Shown: positions 26,035 through 33,940 of the stretch, piece by piece
Numbering within the stretch: position 1 is the stretch's first letter
How the letters are laid out: each line of letters starts with the position of its first letter
Assembly: GCA_002796245.1 (NCBI GenBank)
Contig: PCWT01000015.1
Coordinates: forward strand, 1 to 46,315
DNA from: Gammaproteobacteria bacterium CG11_big_fil_rev_8_21_14_0_20_46_22
GTDB taxonomy: Bacteria; Pseudomonadota; Gammaproteobacteria; UBA12402
Direction: 5' to 3'
DNA length: 46,315 nucleotides
Translations under genes and position numbers: made by a program
The notes under the pieces: generated by a model
What the model was told of the DNA's origin: nothing
Databases searched by the model: none
What the model saw: the letters and a program-made list of their open reading frames with translations, nothing else

Positions 26035-27156
26035 CTATGTGTGATCAGGCACAGTCATGGTAAACGCCTTGGGCACATCTAAAGTCTGGGTTGGGAAGGC
26101 AAAATCCGCACCATGGCGGGTCACAATGTCTATCATTTTCAGGTAAATCTCTTGCTGGAGCAGACCAAACTCGACGGAGTCAGTGGTTTTAGAAAACGCC
26201 GCCACGCGTATATTGATCGAAGAATCGCCAAATTCGTTAAAGAAGACCTGTACCGCTTGCTTGGGGTCAATGCCATGGTGATTGCGAATATACTCATACA
26301 CCTCATCACGAATCGCCGGGATTTTATCGGCATCTTGATAGCGCAGTGTCAACGCGGTGACCATACGGCGATTGGCCATGCGCGTACAGTTCATGACAGA
26401 CGAAGTGGTAAACACTGAATTCGGCACAAAAATTGGGCGTTTATCGAAATTAATAATACGCGTTGAGCGCCAGCCGATGCCATCAACCACACCCTCAATA
26501 TTCTTATCGATGATTAAAATCCAATCACCCATAGCGAAGGGATGCTCGATATACAGCATCAAACCACCAAACACATTGGCCAAACTGTCTTTGGCCGCAA
26601 AACTAAACGCCAACGCACCCGCACCACCAAACGCGAGCAAGGCTGAAAACGGTACGCCGACCAATTGCATAATCGCAATGGCACCAATAAAAAAAGCTGC
26701 GATGCGAAACAGGCGATTAACTGCAAAGGCAGTAGCCTTATCCACTTTTTTATGGCGCGAGGGGTCTAAGATATTACACTCCAAGCCTTTGCCAAACCGC
26801 AACGCCGCCCAAAGCACGGTAAATATCACGATGATTTTTCGGATAAAATTTGTGAAGGCTAAAAAAGATACGCTCGTGAAACTCGCGTCGAATACATCAA
26901 TGCAGTAACACAAGCCCACCACGAGAATCAGTAATTGCAAAGGCCTATGCAGGGCTTTAAGCAACACATCATCCCACAAACGCGAGGTGGCCAAAGAGCG
27001 TGACAGTAATCGACGATAAATAAGCAACTCAAGTGCACAAGCAACCATGACAATGACTAAGATGATCAACACCTCAACCAGAGACCTGACGATCACAGGT
27101 TGAGTTTGTAACCAAACGATTTTTTGTGTTGCCGATTGCAACGCGGCTTGCGCCAT
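26035..27156 (-). CDS. MscS-family mechanosensitive channel (paralogue 3)
   Basis: This 373-residue MscS-type channel lies upstream of paralogue 2. It begins with membrane segments at about residues 22-48 and 73-95. The pore region has FGGAGALAFSFAAKDSLANVFGG near residues 173-195, then HPFAMGDWI and FVPNSVFTTSSV in the beta domain. Its beta domain is closer to that of paralogue 1 (both have an FDKRP stretch) than the paralogue 2 version is. A repeat (27236-27362) separates it from htpG, so it probably has its own promoter, but I cannot point to one. Confidence 0.9.
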   Translation of the reverse strand: MAQAALQSATQKIVWLQTQPVIVRSLVEVLIILVIVMVACALELLIYRRLLSRSLATSRLWDDVLLKALHRPLQLLILVVGLCYCIDVFDASFTSVSFLAFTNFIRKIIVIFTVLWAALRFGKGLECNILDPSRHKKVDKATAFAVNRLFRIAAFFIGAIAIMQLVGVPFSALLAFGGAGALAFSFAAKDSLANVFGGLMLYIEHPFAMGDWILIIDKNIEGVVDGIGWRSTRIINFDKRPIFVPNSVFTTSSVMNCTRMANRRMVTALTLRYQDADKIPAIRDEVYEYIRNHHGIDPKQAVQVFFNEFGDSSINIRVAAFSKTTDSVEFGLLQQEIYLKMIDIVTRHGADFAFPTQTLDVPKAFTMTVPDHT

Positions 27157-27235
27157 GCCCTACCTCACTTATTCATCGATAAACTGAGCGTAACGAAAAG
27201 ACTTAGGGAAAACAAGCCCAAGCCAGCGGATCGCT

Positions 27236-27362
27236 TGCCTGGACACAGTGTTTAGACGATGTTGTTTCAAGGCTGTGTGAGGCAGGATGCCGAACCCAGA
27301 GCCCCCAGGGATGGGTTTACGGCGTCCTTGAAATAAGATTGTCTAAACACAAAAGGACAGGC
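27236..27362. repeat. Long-stem intergenic repeat, copy 2
   Basis: Arms at 27248-27272 and 27326-27350 are 25 bases long and pair with only a few mismatches. The lower stem sequence differs from copy 1 (20505-20636): GATGTTG here against GTTAGCC there, each complementary to its own partner arm. The inner 50 bases are nearly the same in both copies. It lies between the htpG stop and the start of channel paralogue 3. Confidence 0.8.
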
Positions 27363-27366
27363 TTGT

Positions 27367-29277
27367 TTACAGCAATTTATTCACGCGCTTCACAAAACTC
27401 GCCGGGTCTTTGAGCTGCCCGCCTTCAGCCAGCACCGACTGATCGAATAAAATGTGCGCCAAATCCGCAAATCGCGCATCATCCGCCTCATCACGCAAAC
27501 GCTTGATCAAGGCATGCCCAGGGTTCAGCTCTAAAATCGGCTTCACCTCTGGCATGGCCTGGCCCATTGCAGCCATAATGCGTTGCATATTGGCATTCAT
27601 ATCGTTTTCATCGGCCACCACACACGCTGGTGAATCCGTGAGGCGGTGCGTTAAGCGCACCTCTTTCACCGCCTCGCCCAACACTTCTTTGGCTTGTTTC
27701 AAGGTCGATTCATAGGTTTTTTCCGCTTCTTTCTGCTGTTCCTTGGTTTCTTTGTCATCCATATCGCCCAAATCCAAATCACCACGCGCCACAGAGTGCA
27801 AAGACTTACCTTCAAATTCCATTAAGTGAGAGACCAACCATTCATCCACAGGCTCTGACAACAACAAGACTTCAATGCCTTTTTTACGGAAAATTTCCAA
27901 GTGCGGTGAATGCTGCGCAGCCTGAAAGCTCTCAGCACTCACGTAGTAAATTTTCGTTTGAGATTCTGGCATGCGTGCCACATAATCTTCCAACGAGACG
28001 GTTTGTTTTTCGCTGTCAGTGTGTGTGGTGGCAAAACGCAACAATTTAGCGATACGCTCACGGTTAGTGAAATCTTCAGCCGGTCCCTCCTTCAACACTT
28101 TGCCAAACACTTGCCAGCATTCGTCATATTTTTGAGGCTCATTTTTCGCCATTTTCTCGAGCATATCCAACACACGTTTCGTGAGCGCAGCCTTGATTGA
28201 CTCCACCGTGCGATCCGATTGCAAAATCTCACGCGAGATATTCAACGGTAAATCATTGGAATCAATAATGCCCTTCACAAAACGTAAATACATCGGCATA
28301 AATTGCTCGGCATTATCCATGATAAACACGCGCTGCACATACAACTTCAAGCCACGCGCTTGCTCACGTTGATACAAATCAAACGGCGCACGTTTAGGCA
28401 CATACAACAAGCTGGTGTATTCAAGCTTACCCTCGACTTTATTGTGCGACCACGCCAGTGGGCCCTCAAAATCGTGTGAAATATGCTTATAGAGCTCTTC
28501 GTACTCATCATCTTTGATATCAGACTTTGGCATCATCCACAGTGCGGTAGCGCGGTTAACCTGCTCCCACTCAACGGCTTTCTCTTTTTTCTTATCTTTC
28601 TTATCCTCATCATCAGCATTTTCAGCAGATTTTTCCATCATGATCGGCAGCGTGATGTGATCCGAGTACTTTTTCACGATAGAACGCAGACGGTACTCAT
28701 CCAAAAAGTCTTCACTGTCTTTATTCAAATGCAAGGTAATGGCCGTACCGCGCGTATCACAAGCCACATTTTCCAGCGTATAACCTTCTTTACCATCAGA
28801 AACCCATTTCACACCGTGCTCAGACGTTAAACCCGCGCGACGCGTGATTACTTCAACCTTATCAGCGACAACAAAAGCCGAATAGAAGCCCACACCAAAC
28901 TGGCCGATCAACTGAGAGTCAACTTTATCTTTCGACGCTGCCAACTGATCCAAAAAAGCTTTGGTGCCTGATTTGGCAATCGTGCCCAAATTTTCAATAA
29001 CTTCTTCACGGCTCATACCGATACCGTTATCGCGTATCGTCAAGGTTTTCGCGTCTTTGTCTAGTGTTAGCCAAATTTTGAGCTCACCATCACCCTCAAA
29101 CAGTGCCGGATCTTCTAAAGCCAAGTAGCGCAATTTATCCGCCGCATCCGAGGCATTGGAAACCAACTCCCTTAAGAAAATCTCTGAGTTGGAATATAAA
29201 GACTTGGCCACCAAGTCCAGCAGACGGCTGACTTCAGCCTGAAAACCTAAATGTTCTTTTTGGGCGTCTACGCTCAT
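27367..29277 (-). CDS. htpG: Chaperone HtpG (Hsp90)
   Basis: HtpG is the bacterial Hsp90, an ATP-dependent dimeric chaperone of the cytoplasm. From the ATG at 29277 it has 636 residues, normal for the family. The N-terminal ATPase domain has [11 protein letters not shown] and the nucleotide-binding DNGIGM. The [11 protein letters not shown] lid hinge follows. A charged linker rich in Asp/Lys lies at about residues 210-235, then the middle domain with [14 protein letters not shown] lies at the right distance before this ATG; the upstream start to 29310 has no such site. A heat-shock promoter lies at 29310-29340. Confidence 0.97.
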   Translation of the reverse strand: MSVDAQKEHLGFQAEVSRLLDLVAKSLYSNSEIFLRELVSNASDAADKLRYLALEDPALFEGDGELKIWLTLDKDAKTLTIRDNGIGMSREEVIENLGTIAKSGTKAFLDQLAASKDKVDSQLIGQFGVGFYSAFVVADKVEVITRRAGLTSEHGVKWVSDGKEGYTLENVACDTRGTAITLHLNKDSEDFLDEYRLRSIVKKYSDHITLPIMMEKSAENADDEDKKDKKKEKAVEWEQVNRATALWMMPKSDIKDDEYEELYKHISHDFEGPLAWSHNKVEGKLEYTSLLYVPKRAPFDLYQREQARGLKLYVQRVFIMDNAEQFMPMYLRFVKGIIDSNDLPLNISREILQSDRTVESIKAALTKRVLDMLEKMAKNEPQKYDECWQVFGKVLKEGPAEDFTNRERIAKLLRFATTHTDSEKQTVSLEDYVARMPESQTKIYYVSAESFQAAQHSPHLEIFRKKGIEVLLLSEPVDEWLVSHLMEFEGKSLHSVARGDLDLGDMDDKETKEQQKEAEKTYESTLKQAKEVLGEAVKEVRLTHRLTDSPACVVADENDMNANMQRIMAAMGQAMPEVKPILELNPGHALIKRLRDEADDARFADLAHILFDQSVLAEGGQLKDPASFVKRVNKLL

Positions 29278-29309
29278 GATGTAACTCCTACTGTTGTGCT
29301 TGCTATTCA

Positions 29310-29340
29310 AGATGGGGATGAATTGTGACTTTTCAAGGGG
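29310..29340 (-). promoter_or_regulatory. Sigma-32 heat-shock promoter of htpG
   Basis: On the minus strand CCCCTTGAAA (29331-29340) is followed, after 13 bases, by CCCCATCT (29310-29317). These are close to the consensus -35 (CTTGAAA) and -10 (CCCCATNT) of heat-shock sigma factor RpoH promoters. The site is about 33 bases before the htpG ATG. It implies induction of htpG by heat or misfolded protein. Confidence 0.85.
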
Positions 29341-29388
29341 ATAAGCAAAGACTGCGCCCCCTAATTTTCGCTTTTTGAGTGTATTGAG

Positions 29389-29417
29389 TTTAGGTAACGT
29401 CCCTGACGTTGCCTAAA
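29389..29417. terminator. Hairpin upstream of htpG promoter
   Basis: The 13-base arms TTTAGGTAACGTC and GACGTTGCCTAAA pair around a three-base loop with one G-T pair. No long T-run follows on the minus strand, so it may be a terminator helped by other signals. It separates the upstream remnant frame (stop at 29432) from the htpG promoter. Confidence 0.5.
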
Positions 29418-29431
29418 TCAACCGTAGCGGT

Positions 29432-29689
29432 TTATGCTTTAAGGTCTAAAGGGCAAATTTTAGGCGTATTTTCATGGATCTCCCAGCGATCACCACGCAA
29501 CAGCATCTGTGTGCGTTGTGATTGAGCAAAGCCAGACACGTTCAAGGTGAAAATATCCCAAGCATAAGGCTTTAGAAGCACCACACCGTGACAAGGAAAC
29601 ACTTCATCCACATCATACGATGCCGCCTCATCACCCAGAAACTCTTGCCACAACAAGTTACCGCAATGCGGGAGCCATGGGCAACGATT
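29432..29689 (-). pseudogene. Possible gene remnant or small unknown gene
   Basis: An open frame of about 85 codons runs from just after a TGA at about 29690 to a stop at 29432. Its composition looks protein-like, with spaced Trp, Cys and His, for example in PHCGNLLWQEFLGDE and VFPCHGVVLLKPYAWD. There is no ATG near the beginning; the first usable start is a TTG at 29656 without a ribosome-binding site. It may be the C-terminal remnant of a broken gene. I recognise no family. Confidence 0.3.
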
Positions 29690-29731
29690 TCAGAGGGCGC
29701 CCCGCGACGCCCCCAGACTAATACCAAAACT

Positions 29732-30697
29732 TCAAGGTTGAAAAGCAGCCGTACTCTCGCCAGCTGGCTCAGTAGAGCCGCGCGCGGACTGGGAGTACCC
29801 GGCGATCTCACCAAGCAATTGACGAGTTGAATCATCAACGTCATCACCCAAAGCTTGAGCAGCTAAGCAAAAATTCAACATTAACTTACGCTTACCATTC
29901 CTTTCGTTTACACTGTTATGCAGAAGAGCAATTACCGCGCAAGCTTCCACACAACCATGATAGTACTCAACTCGCTCATGACGTTTCGAAATAAACCTAT
30001 CACAAGACATTGCGCAGCTAAGCAGCTGCTCGGCAAATTTCAATTTTTCAGCGGTTGACGCGGAAAAATGCATCAGCTTGCTATACATATTTAACAAGCT
30101 CAAAAACAGATCAGACTGACTATCGATACCCAACCCCATTCCAAGAAAAATAGCCTTCTGATAAAAGCGGGCCGCCACCCTTAAAGAATCACTACTGCCA
30201 GCAGTGGTATTTCCATCAAACAATTGCTCTCGTTGGTCCGCAAACGATTCAAACCTTTTGACTTGCCCAAGAAGCTCGTCCCTTACAGAAACCAGGTCAT
30301 CACGTAACTGCCTTTCGCACAAATCGCCCTCATCGAGCTTGGAGATAAACTCATTCGCTTCCTTGAAATATTTTTTTAGCGAAACTTTTCGAAAAATATC
30401 TAAAAAAGTGCTAAACATACCTTGATTCGTGGTCTCAGAGAGCTTAAATAATTCGCAAAAGGTAATCAGTACCTCGTTAAGAAAAAAACCTTTTGATAAT
30501 TGCTTCTCAGAAGAAATTTCTTCAAAAATGGCATGATATGTAGTAATGGCTAAACGGAAATTAGCCACACGATCCTCGAGCCGAGCCACTTCCTCCAAAC
30601 CTTCATTAAAATCGCGATCAGCCCTATTCCAATCTGAACGCTGACCAGAAGAGAGTTCTGATGCTACGAAATCATGGAATCTATTTTTGGGGGGCAT
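29732..30697 (-). CDS. Unknown all-helical protein (321 residues)
   Basis: I do not recognise this protein. From the ATG at 30697 it has 321 residues, predicted almost wholly helical, with no signal peptide or membrane segment. The run from about residue 170 to 290 alternates hydrophobic and polar residues as in helical-hairpin (TPR-like) proteins, for example KLKFAEQLLSCAMSCDRF. The C-terminal 20 residues are Ser/Gly/Glu/Ala-rich. GAGG lies ten bases before this ATG; the upstream GTG at 30733 is less likely. Its base composition is more AT-rich than that of ubiA next to it. It is a candidate accessory or effector protein, with weak support. Confidence 0.7.
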   Translation of the reverse strand: MPPKNRFHDFVASELSSGQRSDWNRADRDFNEGLEEVARLEDRVANFRLAITTYHAIFEEISSEKQLSKGFFLNEVLITFCELFKLSETTNQGMFSTFLDIFRKVSLKKYFKEANEFISKLDEGDLCERQLRDDLVSVRDELLGQVKRFESFADQREQLFDGNTTAGSSDSLRVAARFYQKAIFLGMGLGIDSQSDLFLSLLNMYSKLMHFSASTAEKLKFAEQLLSCAMSCDRFISKRHERVEYYHGCVEACAVIALLHNSVNERNGKRKLMLNFCLAAQALGDDVDDSTRQLLGEIAGYSQSARGSTEPAGESTAAFQP

Positions 30698-30798
30698 AGC
30701 TTTGTACCTCTTATTTTTTTGGGATCGTATCACCCTTAGCTTAAGGGACTATTAAAAACCAGCAATTCAGTTAAACTACCCGAAAATGAGCCAGTACC

Positions 30799-31647
30799 AT
30801 GATACGACACTACCTCGCCCTCACCCGCTTTGACAAACCCATCGGCAGCCTATTGCTACTCTGGCCCACATTAACAGCACTTTTTTTGGCCGCACAGGGG
30901 CGACCCAGCGCCAAGAACCTCGTTATCTTCACACTGGGTGTATTTTTAATGCGCTCAGCCGGCTGCATTGTGAATGATCTCTTGGATCGAAAGCTTGATC
31001 GCCACGTGGCCCGCACCCAAAACCGCCCGCTGGCCGCGAATCAAATATCACCCACTCAAGCAGTGATCTTACTCGCGATATTATTACTCGGCGCCTTGCT
31101 GCTGGTGTTACCAACCAATGCCGAAACGATACTGCTGGCCTTCGTCGCACTGGCCATGACATTGGCCTACCCCTTAATGAAACGCTACACGCATTGGCCA
31201 CAAGCCTGGTTGGGGGCGTGCTTTAACTTTGGTATCATCATGGCGTTTAGCGCTTCGAACAAACCTTTAGGCTTAAGCTGCTGGTTACTGTACGCAGCCA
31301 ACATCGTTTTCACCGTGGCTTATGACACCTTTTACGCCATGGTTGACCGCGACGACGACATCAAAATCGGCATCAAATCCACGGCTGTTTTGTTTGGCGA
31401 TAACGATCGCCGGTACATCGCCATCTTCCACATCGTCTACCTATTACTCATCGTGATCGTCAGCCAAATAACATCACTCAATCATTGGTTTGACTTTGGC
31501 CTAGCACTCGCCATTGCAAGCTTAGCGTATCAGCACACCATCACCCGCCACCGCAAGAAAACAGACTTCTTCAAGGCTTTCTTGAACAGCCATTACACAC
31601 TGCTGGCGATTTTTTTGGGCGTATACTTAAGCCTATTACCCTATTAA
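30799..31647 (+). CDS. ubiA: 4-hydroxybenzoate polyprenyltransferase UbiA
   Basis: This inner-membrane prenyltransferase attaches the polyprenyl tail to 4-hydroxybenzoate in ubiquinone synthesis. The 282-residue protein has eight or nine predicted membrane helices. Both aspartate-rich, magnesium-diphosphate-binding motifs are present: NDLLDRKLD at residues 59-67 and DRDDDIKIGIKS near 190-201. No ubiC lies next to it. A clear bidirectional hairpin follows the stop. Confidence 0.95.
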   Translation: MIRHYLALTRFDKPIGSLLLLWPTLTALFLAAQGRPSAKNLVIFTLGVFLMRSAGCIVNDLLDRKLDRHVARTQNRPLAANQISPTQAVILLAILLLGALLLVLPTNAETILLAFVALAMTLAYPLMKRYTHWPQAWLGACFNFGIIMAFSASNKPLGLSCWLLYAANIVFTVAYDTFYAMVDRDDDIKIGIKSTAVLFGDNDRRYIAIFHIVYLLLIVIVSQITSLNHWFDFGLALAIASLAYQHTITRHRKKTDFFKAFLNSHYTLLAIFLGVYLSLLPY

Positions 31648-31648
31648 A

Positions 31649-31672
31649 AAAGCCGGACAATTGCCCGGCTTT
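31649..31672. terminator. Bidirectional terminator after ubiA
   Basis: AAAGCCGG and CCGGCTTT form a perfect 8-base stem around an 8-base loop. The A/T ends provide a U-run in either direction. It starts two bases after the ubiA stop and also serves the converging lipoprotein gene that ends at 31691. Confidence 0.85.
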
Positions 31673-31690
31673 ATGGCTACACCCTGGTCT

Positions 31691-31968
31691 CTAAGCTTTA
31701 AGCTGTGAAACAAAGGCTGACTGAATGTATTGAGTGTACGTTTGCTTGTTCGGCAAATAGACTTTGCCGGCTGCGCGACACATCACCGCGTTGCTGTTTT
31801 GATCAGCCTTCATGGTGAAAGCAGCGACGCCAACCTGGTCTTTCACTTTCGATTGAAACGCCTTTGCGCTAGCGTGGTCTGATTGGTAGTTCGCCACGTG
31901 GTAAGACACACACCCAGAAAGCAAAAAGGCTGGCAAGGCAGAGAGAGTTAACCATACATATTTTTCAT
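31691..31968 (-). pseudogene. Lipoprotein gene with apparent one-base frameshift at its start
   Basis: An ATG at 31966-31968 has an AAAGGA ribosome-binding site at good distance, but its frame ends after six codons. The next frame carries a textbook lipoprotein signal (LTLSALPAFLLSGC) and about 70 further residues. Adding one A to the A5 run at 31961-31965 would give MKKYVWLTLSALPAFLLSGC, an ideal start. Without it, the only in-frame start is a GTG at 32005 inside a hairpin. Possible explanations are a sequencing or assembly error, a phase-variable run, or a real mutation. The mature part ends near TYTQYIQSAFVSQLKA; I recognise no family. Confidence 0.6.
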
Positions 31969-32035
31969 ACAGAGGATCCTTTGAAGTTAAGAAAATTAAA
32001 GCCACTTAATGTGGCCGAAAAATCGGCGCGCACCA

Positions 32036-32064
32036 CTGTCATTTTCATTCATAAACTGTAGAAT
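32036..32064 (+). promoter_or_regulatory. Possible promoter of the patatin gene
   Basis: CTGTCA (32036-32041) and TAGAAT (32059-32064) are separated by 17 bases. The pair lies about 30 bases before the ATG at 32095. Four of six -35 bases and five of six -10 bases match the sigma-70 consensus. Confidence 0.45.
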
Positions 32065-32094
32065 AAGATTCACCATATACGGTTAGATATACCC

Positions 32095-33267
32095 ATGAAA
32101 CGATCTCGCGCAACAGTCTACATTGCCTGGCTTATGACCCTGATCTTGGTTTTTTTTATTGTTTCACTAGCCTATATACGCTTGAGCACACGCTCACCCA
32201 TCATCATTCATGGCTTACCTCACGAAGACATCATTGTGCCACACAAGGCGCCCACGCTGCCAAACAATCAAAAAGTCGTGCGCATTTTAATCATTGATGG
32301 CGGTGGTATTCACGGCATTATTCCCGCCTATATTTTAAATTATTTATCTGAGAAAACGGGTAAACCGATCAGTCAATTATTTGATATCATGGCTGGCACT
32401 TCCTCAGGCTCTATCAGCGTAACCGCATTAAACACACCAGACAAAAACGGCAAGCCGAAGCTATCCACGCAAGATTTAATTGGAATTTACAATCACATTG
32501 GTCCACAGTTATTGAAAAATCCGTGGTATCACCAAGTGCTGACATTAGGCGGTCTCATCGGTCCGATGTTGCCAGCCTCGAACCTTGACCACGCTTACGA
32601 AAAATATCTTGGTCAAACCACTCGCTTTGACGAGCTCATCAAGCCTGTGCTCGTGCCCGTCTATAGCTTTCAAGAACGGCGTGTGCTGTGGTTTAAAAGC
32701 TGGGAGCTTGGCAAGTCAGGCAGACCGGACTTTTACACGCACGAAGTGGTCTCTGCTGCCACCGCAACACCCGGTGTTTTCCCGCCGGTTATCATTCAGA
32801 GCATGGAAAGTAGGCAGAGCTATCTCGCCGGCGATGCCTTTAATGCGGTCAATGATCCAGGACCACCAGCACTGTTTGCCGCCATGAAGCTTTACCCTAA
32901 CAAACGCTACCTTGTGGTTTCACTAGGCACTGGTGAAGACAGTACAAACATTCCTGGCAATCAAGCCATTCACTGGGGTTTAGCGCAGTGGATGCGCTAC
33001 ATTCTGATCGACTTTATGAAAGGTCAAGTAGACACAACCGTTAACATCATGCAAAACCTTCAAGAAATAATACCCAAACGTTTTGTTGCTTATTATCGCT
33101 TTAACGCCCCCATCCCACCTCAACTCGACGACCCATTTAATGTGAGCCCCAAAAATATAAAAGCCTTAAATCACGTTGCCCAAGCAATCGTCAATAGTCG
33201 ACGAGCGGCACTCGATAAAGTTGCCTGCGAGCTCTCGCCTCAAAGCTGTCCAGTAGCTATCAAGTAA
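32095..33267 (+). CDS. Membrane-anchored patatin-like phospholipase
   Basis: This is predicted to be a serine lipid acyl hydrolase of the patatin fold. Residues 8-28 form a membrane anchor or uncleaved signal. The catalytic domain starts near residue 62 with the oxyanion loop DGGGIHG (68-74). The nucleophile Ser103 lies in GTSSG (101-105). The catalytic Asp is probably Asp247 in GDAFNAVNDP, which lines up with the usual DGG..ANNP, with Gly replaced by Ala. Patatins serve both as housekeeping lipases and as injected toxins (ExoU, VipD). The membrane anchor argues for a cell-envelope role here. Confidence 0.88.
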   Translation: MKRSRATVYIAWLMTLILVFFIVSLAYIRLSTRSPIIIHGLPHEDIIVPHKAPTLPNNQKVVRILIIDGGGIHGIIPAYILNYLSEKTGKPISQLFDIMAGTSSGSISVTALNTPDKNGKPKLSTQDLIGIYNHIGPQLLKNPWYHQVLTLGGLIGPMLPASNLDHAYEKYLGQTTRFDELIKPVLVPVYSFQERRVLWFKSWELGKSGRPDFYTHEVVSAATATPGVFPPVIIQSMESRQSYLAGDAFNAVNDPGPPALFAAMKLYPNKRYLVVSLGTGEDSTNIPGNQAIHWGLAQWMRYILIDFMKGQVDTTVNIMQNLQEIIPKRFVAYYRFNAPIPPQLDDPFNVSPKNIKALNHVAQAIVNSRRAALDKVACELSPQSCPVAIK

Positions 33268-33287
33268 GCATTTAAGAACACTCCTAA

Positions 33288-33316
33288 TTGCGATCAGAGC
33301 ATCTTCAGCGTAAGAT
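33288..33316 (+). promoter_or_regulatory. Possible promoter of the CBS / flavoprotein operon
   Basis: TTGCGA (33288-33293) and TAAGAT (33311-33316) are spaced by 17 bases, each matching four of six consensus positions. They precede the ATG at 33350 by about 35 bases. This is the only promoter-like sequence seen before the three-gene operon. Confidence 0.4.
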
Positions 33317-33349
33317 GTGCCAATCAATTTCAGCAAAAAGGGATAGAAA

Positions 33350-33940
33350 ATGAGCAAAAAATACGACGCACTCCCCATCATAGCGTTAAGCAAAGAAAAT
33401 ACCTATACCCACCCCGAAGCCATGCCAGAACTTATCCACTGGGATGATAAAGCCTTAAATGTGATGATTAATTTCGAAACCGTTCGTCCAGCACTGGCAC
33501 GCCCCAAAGACTTGATCGATGATACCTTGGTAAAAATGAAATCTTCCGGCCGATTAGTGATGTTGGTCGTAGACGAAGACTGCGTGGTCGGTGCCGTAAG
33601 CTCTGGTGACCTGCAGGGCGCCAAACCCTTGAAAATCACCCAAGAAGATCGCATTAAACACAGCGAAATCACCGTCAAGATGGTCATGACACCCAGAGAA
33701 AAACTACTCACCCTAAACTATCAAGACTTACGTTTTGCCAAGGTGGGCAATTTGATCAAAACCTTGCGAGAGAATAACTCGCGCTACGCGCTAGTCGTCG
33801 ACATTCAAGAAGGCAGCAGTGAGCAGCGCGTGCACGGTCTGGTGAATGCTTATGACATCATCAAGCGATTAGAACACAACCCAGGCGCACCGATGCACGA
33901 AGCGCACTCTATCCTTGAACTTAAGAAAGCCTTGGATTAA
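33350..33940 (+). CDS. CBS-domain protein
   Basis: The 196-residue cytoplasmic protein has two CBS-like units, at about residues 42-95 (VMLVVDEDCVVGAVSSGDLQG) and 108-175 (RYALVVDIQ, VHGLVNAYDIIK). CBS pairs usually bind adenine nucleotides and regulate a partner protein. The stop overlaps the ATG of the large flavoprotein (TAATG), so an adenylate- or NAD-sensing role towards that enzyme is plausible but not shown. AAGGGA gives a good ribosome-binding site. Confidence 0.82.
   Translation: MSKKYDALPIIALSKENTYTHPEAMPELIHWDDKALNVMINFETVRPALARPKDLIDDTLVKMKSSGRLVMLVVDEDCVVGAVSSGDLQGAKPLKITQEDRIKHSEITVKMVMTPREKLLTLNYQDLRFAKVGNLIKTLRENNSRYALVVDIQEGSSEQRVHGLVNAYDIIKRLEHNPGAPMHEAHSILELKKALD

Noticed and set aside
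29572-29847. Minus-strand 91-codon frame with an Arg/Trp-rich product
   Set aside because: It overlaps the end of the helical unknown gene in another frame, with irregular composition and no ribosome-binding site.
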